64,000 bases of DNA from Acetobacter sp. (GTDB lineage Bacteria; Pseudomonadota; Alphaproteobacteria; Acetobacterales; Acetobacteraceae), in NCBI RefSeq assembly GCF_022483985.1, contig NZ_JAKVME010000001.1, positions 1,178,001 through 1,242,000 on the forward strand, read 5' to 3'. Of the stretch, positions 32,023 through 41,472 are shown in pieces. The notes beneath the pieces are model-generated. The model was not told the origin of the DNA. It ran no database searches and saw only the letters and a list, made by a program, of their open reading frames with translations. The translations under genes and the position numbers were made by a program. Within the stretch, counting starts at the first letter, position 1, and each line of letters begins with the position of its first letter.

Positions 32023-32889
32023 TCAGGCCGTCCCGGTTTTCTTCAGCTCCCGGAACGGCGACTGGGGATAGACCCCGAGAATGCGGAAACGCGCGGAAAA
32101 AAATTCCAGTTCCGCCAGCGCCTGCTTCAGGTTCGGCCTGTCGGGCCGCCCTTCCACATCAAGCAGGAATTGGGTCGCCGCGAACGATCCGTCAAGCATA
32201 TAGCTCTCAAGACGGGTCATGTTGACGCCGTTGGTCGCAAATCCGCCCAACACCTTGTAGAGAGCGCCCGGTTCATTGCGGACATTGAACAGAACCGTGG
32301 TCATGATCGGCCTGTCTTCCGGCAACGGCAACGGCTCGCGGGCGGCAATGTAGAAACGGGTCGTGTTGTGCCTGGCGTCTTCCACATTGCGCCGCAAGAT
32401 CGTCAGACCGTGCAGTTCGGCAGCCAGTTCCGAGGCCACAGCCACATCTTCGGGACGTCCCCATTTCGCAACCATCTCGGCTGCACCGGCTGTATCGAAC
32501 TCGGCGATCGGCGTGAGATGCAGATCCTTGATGACCCCCCTGACCTGCCCCAGCGCCATCGGGTGCGTGTGGACCTTGCGCGCCTGCTCCAGTGTCGCGC
32601 CCGGCACGCCCATCAGACAGTGTTCAACTCTCTGGAAATGCTCGCCGACAATGTGGAGCCCGGCCTCCGGGAGCAGCGCATGAATATCAGGCACACGACC
32701 GGCGAGATTATTTTCACAGGCCAGCATCGCCAGTTCCGCCCTGCCCTCATGAACGGCGGAAATCGCGCCAGCAAAGGTCTCGCAGGGAACAGTCGTCCAG
32801 CCGGGATAGGCCGTGCGGCAGGCGAGATCGGAATAGGCTCCGGGGCGTCCCTGAAAGGCGATCCGCCCGTGCGAGTGTCCGACCGTCAC
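32023..32889 (-). CDS. pheA: prephenate dehydratase
   Basis: Converts prephenate to phenylpyruvate in phenylalanine synthesis. The 288-residue protein has the catalytic domain (RIAFQGRPGAYSDLAC, and NTTRFYIAARE with the Thr-Arg-Phe motif) and a C-terminal ACT domain (TVLFNVRNEPGALYKVLGGFA, then LESYMLDGSF), which carries phenylalanine feedback. There is no chorismate mutase part. The start is a GTG at 32889 overlapping the kdsB stop, so it is coupled to kdsB. Confidence 0.94.
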   Translation of the reverse strand: MTVGHSHGRIAFQGRPGAYSDLACRTAYPGWTTVPCETFAGAISAVHEGRAELAMLACENNLAGRVPDIHALLPEAGLHIVGEHFQRVEHCLMGVPGATLEQARKVHTHPMALGQVRGVIKDLHLTPIAEFDTAGAAEMVAKWGRPEDVAVASELAAELHGLTILRRNVEDARHNTTRFYIAAREPLPLPEDRPIMTTVLFNVRNEPGALYKVLGGFATNGVNMTRLESYMLDGSFAATQFLLDVEGRPDRPNLKQALAELEFFSARFRILGVYPQSPFRELKKTGTA

Positions 32890-33629
32890 AACTGTTCTCC
32901 CAAAATCCGACGCGCTCTTTCCAGATCATCCGGCGTATCGACACCGAACGGCGCTTTCTCCACGCGCGAACATCCGATAATCATGCCGTTTTCCAAGGCC
33001 CGCAACTGTTCCAGACGCTCTCTCTTTTCCAGCGGAGACTCCGGCAGAGTGACAAAACGCTCAAGCGCCTGACGACGCCACGCATAGACCCCGATATGAT
33101 GCCACAACGGCCCCGCGCCCCACGGAATGCAGGACCGGGAAAAATACAGCGCCCGCGTGCTCTGCGTGTCTTCCGAGACAAACGCGCAGGCAACCTTGAC
33201 CACCGACTCAGCCTGCGCTTCCCGCTCTTCTGTTATCGGCGCGACCAGCGTGCCGATGTCCGTCGCCGGGTCCTGCAACGGGAGCAGAGCCGCCTGAAGG
33301 GTCACAGGGTCCAGCCCCGGTAGATCGCCCTGAAGATTGACGATGACATTATGCTCGCCGGTCGGATCGACCTCACGCAGGGCTGCGTGAACACGGTCGG
33401 AACCAGACGCCAGATCAGGATCGGTCAGAACGGCCTCGCCACCAGCCAGCCTCACCACATCGACGATTTCCTGTTCGGCAGCCGCCACGACCACACGCCC
33501 GACCGCCGCTATCCGGGCGCGTTCAAGCACATGAAGAATCATGGGGCGTCCAGCAATGTCGGCCATCGGTTTACCCGGCAGACGTGAGGACGCCATGCGG
33601 GCGGGAATGATGACGATCGGGCTGATCAT
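32886..33629 (-). CDS. kdsB: 3-deoxy-manno-octulosonate cytidylyltransferase
   Basis: Activates Kdo as CMP-Kdo for the lipopolysaccharide inner core. The 247-residue enzyme has PIVIIPARMASSRLPGKPMAD at the N-terminus, LQGDLPGLDP in the middle and the C-terminal VDTPDDLERAR. First gene of a kdsB-pheA pair. An Arg-Xaa-Pro-Gly-Lys signature for nucleotide binding is intact. Confidence 0.95.
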   Translation of the reverse strand: MISPIVIIPARMASSRLPGKPMADIAGRPMILHVLERARIAAVGRVVVAAAEQEIVDVVRLAGGEAVLTDPDLASGSDRVHAALREVDPTGEHNVIVNLQGDLPGLDPVTLQAALLPLQDPATDIGTLVAPITEEREAQAESVVKVACAFVSEDTQSTRALYFSRSCIPWGAGPLWHHIGVYAWRRQALERFVTLPESPLEKRERLEQLRALENGMIIGCSRVEKAPFGVDTPDDLERARRILGEQL

Positions 33630-33809
33630 TGCAGCGTATGGAAACCTGAAGAGTGGGAGAAAACGGCGCGTATTCAGCCGATGGCTTCACATGAAGCGGA
33701 GCGCACTCTAGGAAAGACAGTCAATTGACGCAACTGCACCCCGAAACGCCTGTCCGGCAGTGTTTTTCCGGCAGCTTCGGAGTGGCATACAGGGACGCCT
33801 CTGCCACCA

Positions 33810-34280
33810 ATGAACTTCGCGGCAGCCAATCGTGGGGCTTTTGTCATCCTTGTCGTCGCGGCGACGATGGGGGCCTCGTGGCTCACGGGGTCAATGGTGA
33901 TCCCCGATCGTCTCCCCGGCCGGCCGGTCATTGTCACCACGGAAGGCGACCCCGCCGCGCCGCTTCCCGCAGGCAATGTCGAAAACGGCGCCGCTCTGGC
34001 CAATGCCACCTGCTCCCGCTGCCACAGCTTCACACCATCCGCGCAGGACTCCGCCGGACCCTCCCTGTTCGGCGTGTATGGCCGCCCCATCGGCAGACAG
34101 CCGGGCTACACCTATTCCAATGGCCTAATGTCTCTTGGTGGTCAGTGGGACGACGCTCATTTGAACGCCTGGCTGCGAAATCCAGCCACCTTCAGTCCCG
34201 GCACCCGCATGTCGTTCCGTGGCCTGCCTGACGTCGCCGAGCGCGCCAATATCATTGCGTGGCTCAAAACTCTGCACTGA
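33810..34280 (+). CDS. membrane-anchored class I cytochrome c
   Basis: A 156-residue c-type cytochrome with an uncleaved N-terminal membrane helix (about residues 9-30), a linker and one haem site CSRCH. The downstream part PSLFGVYGRPIGRQPGYTYS is typical of small class I cytochromes, and an axial Met is likely in GTRMSFRGL. It probably carries electrons between respiratory complexes in the periplasm, like CycM. It is divergent from kdsB and 36 bases before hisN. Confidence 0.88.
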   Translation: MNFAAANRGAFVILVVAATMGASWLTGSMVIPDRLPGRPVIVTTEGDPAAPLPAGNVENGAALANATCSRCHSFTPSAQDSAGPSLFGVYGRPIGRQPGYTYSNGLMSLGGQWDDAHLNAWLRNPATFSPGTRMSFRGLPDVAERANIIAWLKTLH

Positions 34281-34316
34281 TAGAAAAACATCCCTCAACC
34301 AGAACGGAACCCACCC

Positions 34317-35117
34317 ATGCCCTACGATCTCGACCAGTTTGTCCGGACGGCTCACGCGCTCGCAGACGTGGCCGGGACCGTCATCCGCCCCTTCTTCCGC
34401 TCCCGCCTTACCGCCTCCGACAAAAGCGATGAAAGCCCGGTCACCATCGCCGACCGGATGGCGGAACGGGTCATGCGCGCCCAGCTTGCCGAACTCCATC
34501 CCGATCATGCGATTCTGGGAGAAGAGTTCGGTCTGCAAGAGGGTACCAGCGGCTATCAATGGACGCTCGATCCCATCGACGGCACCCGCGCCTTCATCAC
34601 GGGACGCCCGACGTTCGGCACGCTGATTTCCCTGTCCTTCGAGGGCAAGCCTATCATCGGCATCATCGACCAGCCCATCACTGGTGAGCGCTGGATCGGT
34701 GCTGAAGGGCGTTCCACGCTGTTTCGCTCCGGATTCGGCGAGCCGTCCGCTTTTGCGCCCATCACGACCCGCCCATGCGGCAGTCTGGGAGAGGCCGATC
34801 TCTCCTGCACCTCGCCTGAAATGCTGGAAGATGCGCCCCGCCCCGTGTGGAGCAAGCTGAAAACCGCCACCAAGCGGGTTAGCTGGGGAGGCGATTGCTA
34901 TGCCTATGGCCTGCTGGCTGGCGGGCATATCGACGTCATTGCGGAATGCGACATGAAGCCATGGGACTGGAGCGCTCTGGTTCCCGTCGTGGAAGGCGCG
35001 GGTGGCGTCATGACCGACTGGAATGGCCAGACATTGCGTCACGATGGGGATTGCACAGTCCTCGCCGCAGGTAACAGGGCGCTTCACGAAGCCGCAGTTG
35101 GCTGCCTTCGCTCCTGA
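34317..35117 (+). CDS. hisN: histidinol-phosphatase, inositol monophosphatase family
   Basis: A 266-residue metal-dependent phosphatase of the IMPase family. Motifs: VTIADRMAERVMR, ILGEEFG with the metal-binding Glu, LDPIDGTRAFITGRPTFGTLIS, and the C-terminal WDWSALVPVVEGAGG. The RAFITGRPTFGTL sequence marks the HisN subgroup, which supplies the histidinol-phosphatase step of histidine synthesis in many Alphaproteobacteria; other phosphate monoester substrates are possible. Confidence 0.88.
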   Translation: MPYDLDQFVRTAHALADVAGTVIRPFFRSRLTASDKSDESPVTIADRMAERVMRAQLAELHPDHAILGEEFGLQEGTSGYQWTLDPIDGTRAFITGRPTFGTLISLSFEGKPIIGIIDQPITGERWIGAEGRSTLFRSGFGEPSAFAPITTRPCGSLGEADLSCTSPEMLEDAPRPVWSKLKTATKRVSWGGDCYAYGLLAGGHIDVIAECDMKPWDWSALVPVVEGAGGVMTDWNGQTLRHDGDCTVLAAGNRALHEAAVGCLRS

Positions 35118-35205
35118 CCACACTGCCTTTTCCACATCTTCGGAGCGCCCCATGCAGGTTAATTTCCGCTTCTCGGGAAACGTGCTATGAGGGCGCACCC
35201 GTTAG

Positions 35206-35223
35206 GTTGCCTTCCCCGGCAAC
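35206..35223 (+). repeat. hairpin in the serA leader
   Basis: GTTGCC (35206-35211) and GGCAAC (35218-35223) form a 6-bp stem in the leader upstream of serA. A less perfect GTGC/GCAC stem lies just before it. No known riboswitch class was recognised. Confidence 0.3.
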
Positions 35224-35256
35224 TTCGTCTGGATGCTTTGTCCGTGAGGATTTCCC

Positions 35257-35319
35257 ATGATCCCGCAGGCACAAATCAAGCTGCTCCGGGCAATGCCAAT
35301 CTGGCCGGGGCCGCTTTAA
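35257..35319 (+). CDS. candidate 20-codon upstream ORF before serA
   Basis: ATG at 35257 has a strong GAGGA site six bases upstream and the frame reads MIPQAQIKLLRAMPIWPGPL before a stop at 35317, 17 bases before serA. serA itself has only a weak site, so coupling is possible. There is no run of serine or glycine codons that would suggest classical attenuation, and the amino acid sequence has no recognised family. Confidence 0.35.
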   Translation: MIPQAQIKLLRAMPIWPGPL

Positions 35320-35336
35320 CAGCACGAGCGAACTGA

Positions 35337-36590
35337 ATGACTCCTCATCTGTCCCTCCCGAAGGACAAAATCCGCATCCTGCTTCTTGAAGGCGTGCACG
35401 ACAGTGCTGTCGCACTTCTGAAAGCCAGTGGCTATGAGAGCGTCACCCGACACAAGGGCGCCCTTGAAGGCAATGCCCTGAAAGAAGCCCTTGAGGGTGT
35501 GCATGTGGTGGGTATCCGCTCCCGTACGCAACTGACCCGCGAAGTTCTCGAATCTGCCGACCGTCTTTTCGCCATCGGCTGTTTCTGCATCGGGACGAAT
35601 CAGGTGGATCTCGACGCTGCCCGCGAGCTCGCAATTCCCGTTTTCAACGCCCCCTACAGCAATACACGCTCTGTCGCCGAACTGGTGATGGGTGAAATCG
35701 TGATGCTGATGCGCCGTATTTTCCCGCGCTCCATTGGCTGCCACGACGGTAAATGGGACAAGTCGGCCACCAATAGCTGGGAAGTCCGCGGCAAGACGCT
35801 CGGCATTGTCGGCTACGGTTCGATCGGTTCCCAGCTTTCGGTTCTGGCCGAAGCCTTCGGCATGCGCGTCCTCTATTTCGACGTCGTCGACAAGCTGCCG
35901 CACGGCAACGCCACGGCCTGCGACACGCTTGAGACACTTCTGTCCGAAAGTGATGTCGTCAGCCTTCACGTTCCTCAGTTGCCCGGCACGAAGAACATGA
36001 TCGGCGCTGAACAGATCCGTCAGATGAAGGCCGGCTCCTTCCTCATCAACAACGCACGCGGCAACGTGGTCGATCTTGATGCGGCAGCCGAAGCCCTGAA
36101 ATCCGGCCATCTTCTGGGCGCCGCCATCGACGTGTTCCCGGTCGAGCCGAAAGTGGCCGGTGATGAGTTCGTCTCTCCACTGCGTGGGCTTGAGAATGTC
36201 ATTCTCTCCCCACATATCGGCGGTTCGACAGTCGAGGCGCAGGAGCGTATCGGCGTGGAAGTCGCCCGCAAGCTGGTCGAATACTCGGATATCGGCTCCA
36301 CCCTTGGCGCTGTGAATTTCCCGAGCGTGCAGTTGCCGCAGAGCCCACGCGGCACACGCTTCATGCATGTGCACCACAACCTTCCCGGCGTGATGTCCAA
36401 GATCAACGACATCTTCTCCAACGAAGGCTGCAACGTGACGGCGCAGTATCTGCAAACGGACGGTGAGATCGGTTATGTCGTGGTGGACGCTGAAACCGGC
36501 GGAAACGACGACAAGGATACGCATCTGCTGTCCCTGCTGCGGGAACTGAAAGGCACCGTGCGCGCCAGACTGCTCTATCAGGGCAACTGA
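35337..36590 (+). CDS. serA: D-3-phosphoglycerate dehydrogenase, Escherichia coli type
   Basis: First step of serine synthesis. The 417-residue enzyme resembles the Escherichia coli form: start DKIRILLLEGVHDSAVALL, the NAD-binding LGIVGYGSIGSQLS, NNARGNVVDL, the catalytic His in LSPHIGGSTVEAQ, and a C-terminal ACT domain (HHNLPGVMSKINDIFSNEG) for serine feedback. The leader holds a hairpin and a short upstream frame. comM follows 35 bases downstream. Confidence 0.95.
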   Translation: MTPHLSLPKDKIRILLLEGVHDSAVALLKASGYESVTRHKGALEGNALKEALEGVHVVGIRSRTQLTREVLESADRLFAIGCFCIGTNQVDLDAARELAIPVFNAPYSNTRSVAELVMGEIVMLMRRIFPRSIGCHDGKWDKSATNSWEVRGKTLGIVGYGSIGSQLSVLAEAFGMRVLYFDVVDKLPHGNATACDTLETLLSESDVVSLHVPQLPGTKNMIGAEQIRQMKAGSFLINNARGNVVDLDAAAEALKSGHLLGAAIDVFPVEPKVAGDEFVSPLRGLENVILSPHIGGSTVEAQERIGVEVARKLVEYSDIGSTLGAVNFPSVQLPQSPRGTRFMHVHHNLPGVMSKINDIFSNEGCNVTAQYLQTDGEIGYVVVDAETGGNDDKDTHLLSLLRELKGTVRARLLYQGN

Positions 36591-36625
36591 CGCCCGGCCC
36601 GGCGTGTGCTGTCACGGGAAAACTG

Positions 36626-38122
36626 ATGATCAACACGCGAGTCCGGGCCTTTGCTTTTTCAGGAATAACGGCCGTTCCGGTCTGGGTGGAAGTCCAGATC
36701 GCGAACGGTCTTCCCGCCTTTCTGATCGTCGGACTGCCTGACAAGGCCGTCGGGGAAGCGCGTGAACGGGTCCGCGCCGCCATGACCTCCATGGGTCTGG
36801 CCCTTCCTCCCAAACGTATTCTCGTCAATCTGGTGCCTGCGGACCTTCTCAAGGAAGGCTCGCATTTCGATCTGCCGATCGCCCTCGCGGTGCTGGCAGC
36901 GATGGAAATCGTCCCGATCGAAGAACTGGGACGTTATGCCGCGCTGGGAGAACTTTCGCTCGACGGGCGCATCAATCGTGTCCCGAATGTCATTTCCGCC
37001 TCACTGGGCGCAGCGGAAATGGAGCTTGGCCTGATCTGCCCCGCCATGCAGGGCGGCGAAGCCCTCTTCGGCGGCAACCCAGACATTCTCGCAGCACCCG
37101 ACCTTGTCGGACTGGTCAACCATTTTCGCGGTGAGCAGGTTCTGTCTCCTCCCGCCTTCTCCACATCGGACGACACCATCCACCACTTCCCCGATATGGC
37201 GGATGTCAAGGGTATGGAAGTCGCAAGACGGGCGCTGGAAATCGCAGCAGCCGGTGGACACTCCATCCTAATGTCAGGCGCTCCGGGTTCCGGAAAATCC
37301 ATGCTGGCGGCCCGTCTGCCCGGTCTGCTGCCGGATCTCACGCCGGCGGAGGCGCTGGAGGTCACCCGAATCTACAGCGCCGCCGGGATCATCAGCGAGG
37401 ACGGAGCCCCGGTGCGCCGACCGCCTTTCCGTGACCCGCATCACTCGGCCAGCCAACCGGCCCTGATCGGCGGTGGCGCCAAAGCGAAGCCCGGTGAAAT
37501 CAGCCTTGCCCACCGTGGCGTGCTTTTTCTGGACGAGCTTCCGGAATTCTCACGACAAGCGCTGGAATCTCTGAGGCAGCCACTGGAAACAGGCCAGACG
37601 ACAATCGCCCGCGCCGCCGCCCACATCACCTATCCCGCCCGTTTTCAGCTCGTGGCCGCGATGAATCCCTGCCGGTGTGGATATCTTGGGGACGCCAGCC
37701 GCGAGTGTCGCAAGGCGCCACGCTGCGGAGAGGACTATCTCAACCGTCTGTCCGGTCCGCTTCTCGACCGCATGGATCTGTGGGTCAGCATGCAGCCACT
37801 TTCGCCGGTGGACATGATGACAGCACCCGCCGGTGAAAGTTCTGCCGCAATCAGAGAGCGTGTAGCGGCCGCCCGAGACTTTCAGCATCAGCGGGGACAG
37901 AACGGCCGCAATGCCGAAGCCAATCCGGACCAGCTTGAACTGGACCATGACGCCAGAACACTTCTGACGGATGCCGCAAGAAAGCTGCGCCTGTCGGCTC
38001 GCGGATTTACCCGGCTTCTGCGTGTATCACGCACGATCGCAGACTTCGCGGCCTCTCCTCTCATCGGAAAACAGCATGTCGCCGAAGCGGTCGGCTTCAG
38101 GCATCGCGGCTACCTGTCCTGA
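36626..38122 (+). CDS. comM: YifB/ComM-type Mg-chelatase-like AAA ATPase
   Basis: A 498-residue AAA+ ATPase of the ComM group, a helicase that aids branch migration during natural transformation in some bacteria. The N-terminal Lon-like domain has TRVRAFAFSGITAVPVWVE, the AAA part has SGAPGSGKSMLAARLPG (Walker A) and LFLDELPEFSRQALESLRQ, and the C-terminal part has NPCRCGYLGD with a zinc-type cysteine pair. Whether this organism takes up DNA cannot be told from the window. Confidence 0.92.
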   Translation: MINTRVRAFAFSGITAVPVWVEVQIANGLPAFLIVGLPDKAVGEARERVRAAMTSMGLALPPKRILVNLVPADLLKEGSHFDLPIALAVLAAMEIVPIEELGRYAALGELSLDGRINRVPNVISASLGAAEMELGLICPAMQGGEALFGGNPDILAAPDLVGLVNHFRGEQVLSPPAFSTSDDTIHHFPDMADVKGMEVARRALEIAAAGGHSILMSGAPGSGKSMLAARLPGLLPDLTPAEALEVTRIYSAAGIISEDGAPVRRPPFRDPHHSASQPALIGGGAKAKPGEISLAHRGVLFLDELPEFSRQALESLRQPLETGQTTIARAAAHITYPARFQLVAAMNPCRCGYLGDASRECRKAPRCGEDYLNRLSGPLLDRMDLWVSMQPLSPVDMMTAPAGESSAAIRERVAAARDFQHQRGQNGRNAEANPDQLELDHDARTLLTDAARKLRLSARGFTRLLRVSRTIADFAASPLIGKQHVAEAVGFRHRGYLS

Positions 38123-38135
38123 AGGCCGCCAGCAA

Positions 38136-38170
38136 CTCCATCTCCAAACGGATATCCGCTGAAGATGGAG
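38136..38170. terminator. nested hairpin between comM and the CsbD gene
   Basis: CTCCATCT (38136-38143) and AGATGGAG (38163-38170) enclose the palindrome CGGATATCCG (38149-38158). It lies between convergent genes and may mark their transcript ends, although no T-run is present. Confidence 0.4.
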
Positions 38171-38183
38171 CGGGAAACATCAG

Positions 38184-38363
38184 TCAGAGATCGTTGATGG
38201 CGCCTTTGACCTTGCCTTTGATCTCTTCGCCCTTCCCCTTGAGTTGCTGAACCTTGCCTTCAGCCTCAAGATCGGGATTGTCCGTCGCCTTGCCAATGCT
38301 TTCCTTGACGGCGCCAACCACCTTGTCGGTTACACCCTGTAGTTTGTCTGTGAACTCACCCAT
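38184..38363 (-). CDS. CsbD family small stress protein
   Basis: A 59-residue protein of the CsbD family: GEFTDKLQGVTDKVVGAVKE then DNPDLEAEGKVQQLKGKG. The family is general-stress induced in Bacillus and common in Proteobacteria, without a known activity. Helical, charged and without a signal peptide. The ATG at 38363 has a GGGAG site; an in-frame ATG six codons upstream is less likely. Confidence 0.85.
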   Translation of the reverse strand: MGEFTDKLQGVTDKVVGAVKESIGKATDNPDLEAEGKVQQLKGKGEEIKGKVKGAINDL

Positions 38364-38615
38364 GATGCGCTCCCTTGTCATTTCACGCCCCTTCGTCTGC
38401 GAGGGTATGTTTTCTGAACGCAAAGCATCCGGTCGGGTTTCATCCGGACGCCAGCGAGAAGCCCTCCGTGGCAGCCTCGCGAAGAAAGCAGACAATGTCG
38501 TCAAGATACGTGACATTTTGATAACCAACAGAGGGGTAGCCACACTTCCCTCGTGGTGGCAATGTGCGGTAACAGTCCCTGAATAGCTGCATTTCTGTTT
38601 TCTTCTTCCGGAGAC

Positions 38616-39791
38616 ATGTTCACCTCCATGACGGCGTCGCCACGGTCTTCAGCTACGCCCGGAACGAAGAAAGAGCCCTTGCTCGTCGGCACCGGGAAAC
38701 AGCGGGATACTTCCACAACCAGACACCGCGCCATGGAAGCCGAAACCGATGCAGCGGGTCGGAACGGCCTGCGCCCGGCATTCATCGCTAAAACAGACGC
38801 TTACCGGAACCTCAAATCCGCCAAAACCCCACTTTCGCCCAGACAGGTTTTCGCGGACCCGGATCTGCTGTTCATTCTGCTGTTTTCCGCGCTTCTCCAT
38901 GCGCTTCTGCTGGCCTTCGCCATTTACATGTCCCTGTATCACGCCCCGCGCGGCAACCCGAACGCGACAGAAACCGGCACAGTGGACATGATGTTTGTTA
39001 CACCGCCAGCAGAAAGCGGCCTGAAAGGCGAGCATTCGGACCAGCAGGCCGGCGGAACGTCAGCGACAAAATCCTCACAAAGCAGCGAGACCCAGCCCGA
39101 ACAGTCTGAAGCGGCTGAAGGCACGGACCGTCCCACATCCGAAACACCAGCGGCTCCACCGATACCGGAAGCCCCGTCAGACGAAAGCTATCCCAAACCG
39201 GTCAATGAGAACGCACCGGTCAACCCGACTTCCAACAAGGCCGGGAAAGCAAGCCGTCAGACGACGAAGCACTCCACTCCCCGTAAACAGACCTCCAGAC
39301 AGACGCCGACCCGTCAACGTGCGCCGTCTCCCTTTGACTCCCTGACCGATCTGTCACTGGACCAGTCCTCCGCCCCGCCCCGTCCGCACCGCCACGGCCG
39401 TACAGGCGGCTCGGGTGGTCCGATCGACCTGTCTCTCGGACCACTGGTGCAGAACGGCAAGCTGAACACGCCATTCGCCACCCGTAGCACCGTGCGCGGT
39501 GTCAGTGATGATTACAGCGAGGAAGTCGATCGCTGGATCAGGCGGCACATGTATTACCCGGAAGAAGCCGCTCAGAACGGCGAGGAAGGACCATCTTCCG
39601 TGCATGTCGTGCTGGATCGTTCAGGGCATGTCCGCTTTGTGCGTCTGACAAGCCAGTCCGGTTCCTATCTCCTCGACGCCGCCACGACAGGCATGTTCCG
39701 CAATGCCCAGCTCCCGCCCATACCCCCGGGAATTACAGGTGATCATTTCGATCTGGACGTGACGGTGAACTATATCCTGATCCGTCATTAG
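38616..39791 (+). CDS. TonB family energy transducer
   Basis: A 391-residue protein with one membrane helix at about residues 84-107 (LLFILLFSALLHALLLAFAI), a long low-complexity periplasmic linker rich in Ser, Thr, Pro and Gln, and a C-terminal TonB fold (RHMYYPEEAAQNGEEG, then VVLDRSGHVRFVRLTSQSG and LPPIPPG). It is expected to energise outer-membrane receptors such as the one at 14.9 kb, or to act with other partners. No exbB or exbD is nearby. The start is not certain: ATGs at 38616, 38628 and 38733 are in frame and none has an ideal site. Confidence 0.83.
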   Translation: MFTSMTASPRSSATPGTKKEPLLVGTGKQRDTSTTRHRAMEAETDAAGRNGLRPAFIAKTDAYRNLKSAKTPLSPRQVFADPDLLFILLFSALLHALLLAFAIYMSLYHAPRGNPNATETGTVDMMFVTPPAESGLKGEHSDQQAGGTSATKSSQSSETQPEQSEAAEGTDRPTSETPAAPPIPEAPSDESYPKPVNENAPVNPTSNKAGKASRQTTKHSTPRKQTSRQTPTRQRAPSPFDSLTDLSLDQSSAPPRPHRHGRTGGSGGPIDLSLGPLVQNGKLNTPFATRSTVRGVSDDYSEEVDRWIRRHMYYPEEAAQNGEEGPSSVHVVLDRSGHVRFVRLTSQSGSYLLDAATTGMFRNAQLPPIPPGITGDHFDLDVTVNYILIRH

Positions 39792-40401
39792 AGCGGCGTC
39801 CGTTGAGAATGGATCACGGATGCCGCTCTCACTCATTGTCTATCGAGCAACTTTAAACGCTCTGGCAGACAGGATAACGGAGAATGCCTGCTGCCCTTGT
39901 CTCATGTGGCTTCACGGAGAAGCCCACCCGGACAACTCCGACTTCGGTAACATCCCGCTTGTCTTCAAGGAACGGAGCTATGACTCAGCACCATCTGAGG
40001 CTGCTGCTACTCCATAAGGGCAGGCAGTCGCCCATTTTGCCGCAGGAGATAATACCAGCGGTTTTTCCGCGTGATCTTTTCTGCCGGGAAGGTTTGCGTG
40101 ACGACACGCTTGGAAACCTTTCTGTTTACAGCAAACTGGGGCCCAGAGACCTGTGATCCCTTGCAGTTACGGGCAAAGCCCGCATCGACCTCCGCAAAAA
40201 TCTGTCAGTTATGCCGAACGCATCAAACAGCCATCACCCACGTCATGCAGGGAGCACAGTTCTGAAAACTGCTGCGCCTGTAATATAAAATACACAATAA
40301 TAATTCTGCCCGAATCTGATCCTTACTGAAACATCCTGTTTCAGAAGCCCGCAGACATCCGTGCTTTCAGTCAATCCGGAGTCCGTCACACGGACAGGCC
40401 C
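39792..40401. other. 610-base region without a supported gene
   Basis: Several short forward frames occur (for example 39884-40156), but none has a recognisable product together with a ribosome binding site. The right half is AT-rich. It may be a decayed gene or mobile-element relic; no terminal repeats were found. Confidence 0.5.
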
Positions 40402-40794
40402 TCAGCGGCAGACGCGCCTGCTGTTATCGGAGGCGATATAGGTCTGGGTCGCAGGGTCGAAGCAGGCGTTCTGCGTGCAGGCCCCGCCATTGGTCAGCGG
40501 CTGAGGATAAACCGCCTGTCCCATGGCGTTAGCCTCGCGTGCGGAGGTTCCGCAAAGCGGTGTATTTGCCGGAGCGGAAGGATCATTCACCAATGCCTGT
40601 CCCTCCGGCGGCGGTGTTTCCGTGACAGTGCCCGGCGGGAATGTCTGGGGAGGAATACGACCGGAACGGGCAGCCGAAGGTGCGTCGGGATGCTCCGCGC
40701 ATCCCGAGAGGCCGAAGGAAGAGAACGCAAGCACCGTTGCCATCAGACCCACATGAACAGCCTGAAACCGGTTGCGGGGTGAAAGATGGGCCAT
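40402..40794 (-). CDS. small lipoprotein of unknown function
   Basis: A 130-residue protein with a lipoprotein signal (hydrophobic stretch ending in LSGC, cysteine near residue 32), then a Pro/Thr-rich linker and a C-terminal part with five cysteines (TPLCGTS, GGACTQNACFDPATQ and VCR). The cysteines could form disulfides in the periplasm. No family recognised. secB lies 86 bases upstream on the same strand. Confidence 0.7.
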   Translation of the reverse strand: MAHLSPRNRFQAVHVGLMATVLAFSSFGLSGCAEHPDAPSAARSGRIPPQTFPPGTVTETPPPEGQALVNDPSAPANTPLCGTSAREANAMGQAVYPQPLTNGGACTQNACFDPATQTYIASDNSRRVCR

Positions 40795-40880
40795 GCGGTC
40801 TGCTTCCTCTGGTCTGTCGTATCAAACATCTACCGCAGGAAACGGCTGAAGGAGCCCTCCGTTCCCTGCGGGCAGGACAA

Positions 40881-41381
40881 TCAGGCGTGGCCGACCGTCT
40901 GTGAAGCCTCGGCGCGGCGGGCCTGCCACAGGGCAACGAAGTCGATCGGCTGCAACACAACCGGCGGGAAACCACCATCACGCGTGACGTCGCTCAGAAT
41001 GTTGCGGGCGAACGGGAAGATCAGGCGGGGCACTTCAACCAGCAGCAACGGCTCGACCAGCTCGGCAGGCGGGTTGTTCAGCGTGACGACGGCAGCATAG
41101 GTCAGCTCGGCGACGAACACCTTGCGACCAACCGCACCGCCTTCGGAAGCCGGTGCTTCGTCTGCTTCAGCCTTGATCGTCAGAGCGACTTCAAAATGCG
41201 GCTGATCGTTCTGAAGACGATTGGCCTGCACGTCGATATTGACGGAAATCTGGGGAGCCGCTGTCAGAGCCGTGAAGATTTCAGGACCATGCGGCACTTC
41301 GAAGGACAGGTCCTTCGTGTACTGAAGGTTGACGGCGAGAGGCAGAGCTGGCGGAACGCCCTGATTGGTGGTGTCAGACAT
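40881..41381 (-). CDS. secB: protein-export chaperone SecB
   Basis: Holds preproteins unfolded and hands them to SecA. The ATG at 41381 gives 166 residues. Family features: LAVNLQYTKDLSFEVPHGPEI, the Asp-rich strand SVNIDVQANRL, TLNNPPAELVEPLLLVEVPR, LIFPFARNILSDVTRDGGFPP and the end LQPIDFVALWQAR. The longer open frame upstream has no family similarity. Confidence 0.97.
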   Translation of the reverse strand: MSDTTNQGVPPALPLAVNLQYTKDLSFEVPHGPEIFTALTAAPQISVNIDVQANRLQNDQPHFEVALTIKAEADEAPASEGGAVGRKVFVAELTYAAVVTLNNPPAELVEPLLLVEVPRLIFPFARNILSDVTRDGGFPPVVLQPIDFVALWQARRAEASQTVGHA

Positions 41382-41472
41382 GATAGTCCCTGTTCCTTCA
41401 TCTTCGGACGAATTCGCCCGTGTGTAGTGCCCGGCGGTAGCATGACGAACCCTGTTCGCCAACCACCGCCGA

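Noticed and set aside
35118..35336. Known riboswitch (SAM-II or glycine type) before serA
   Set aside because: The conserved cores of these classes were not found; only simple stems are present.
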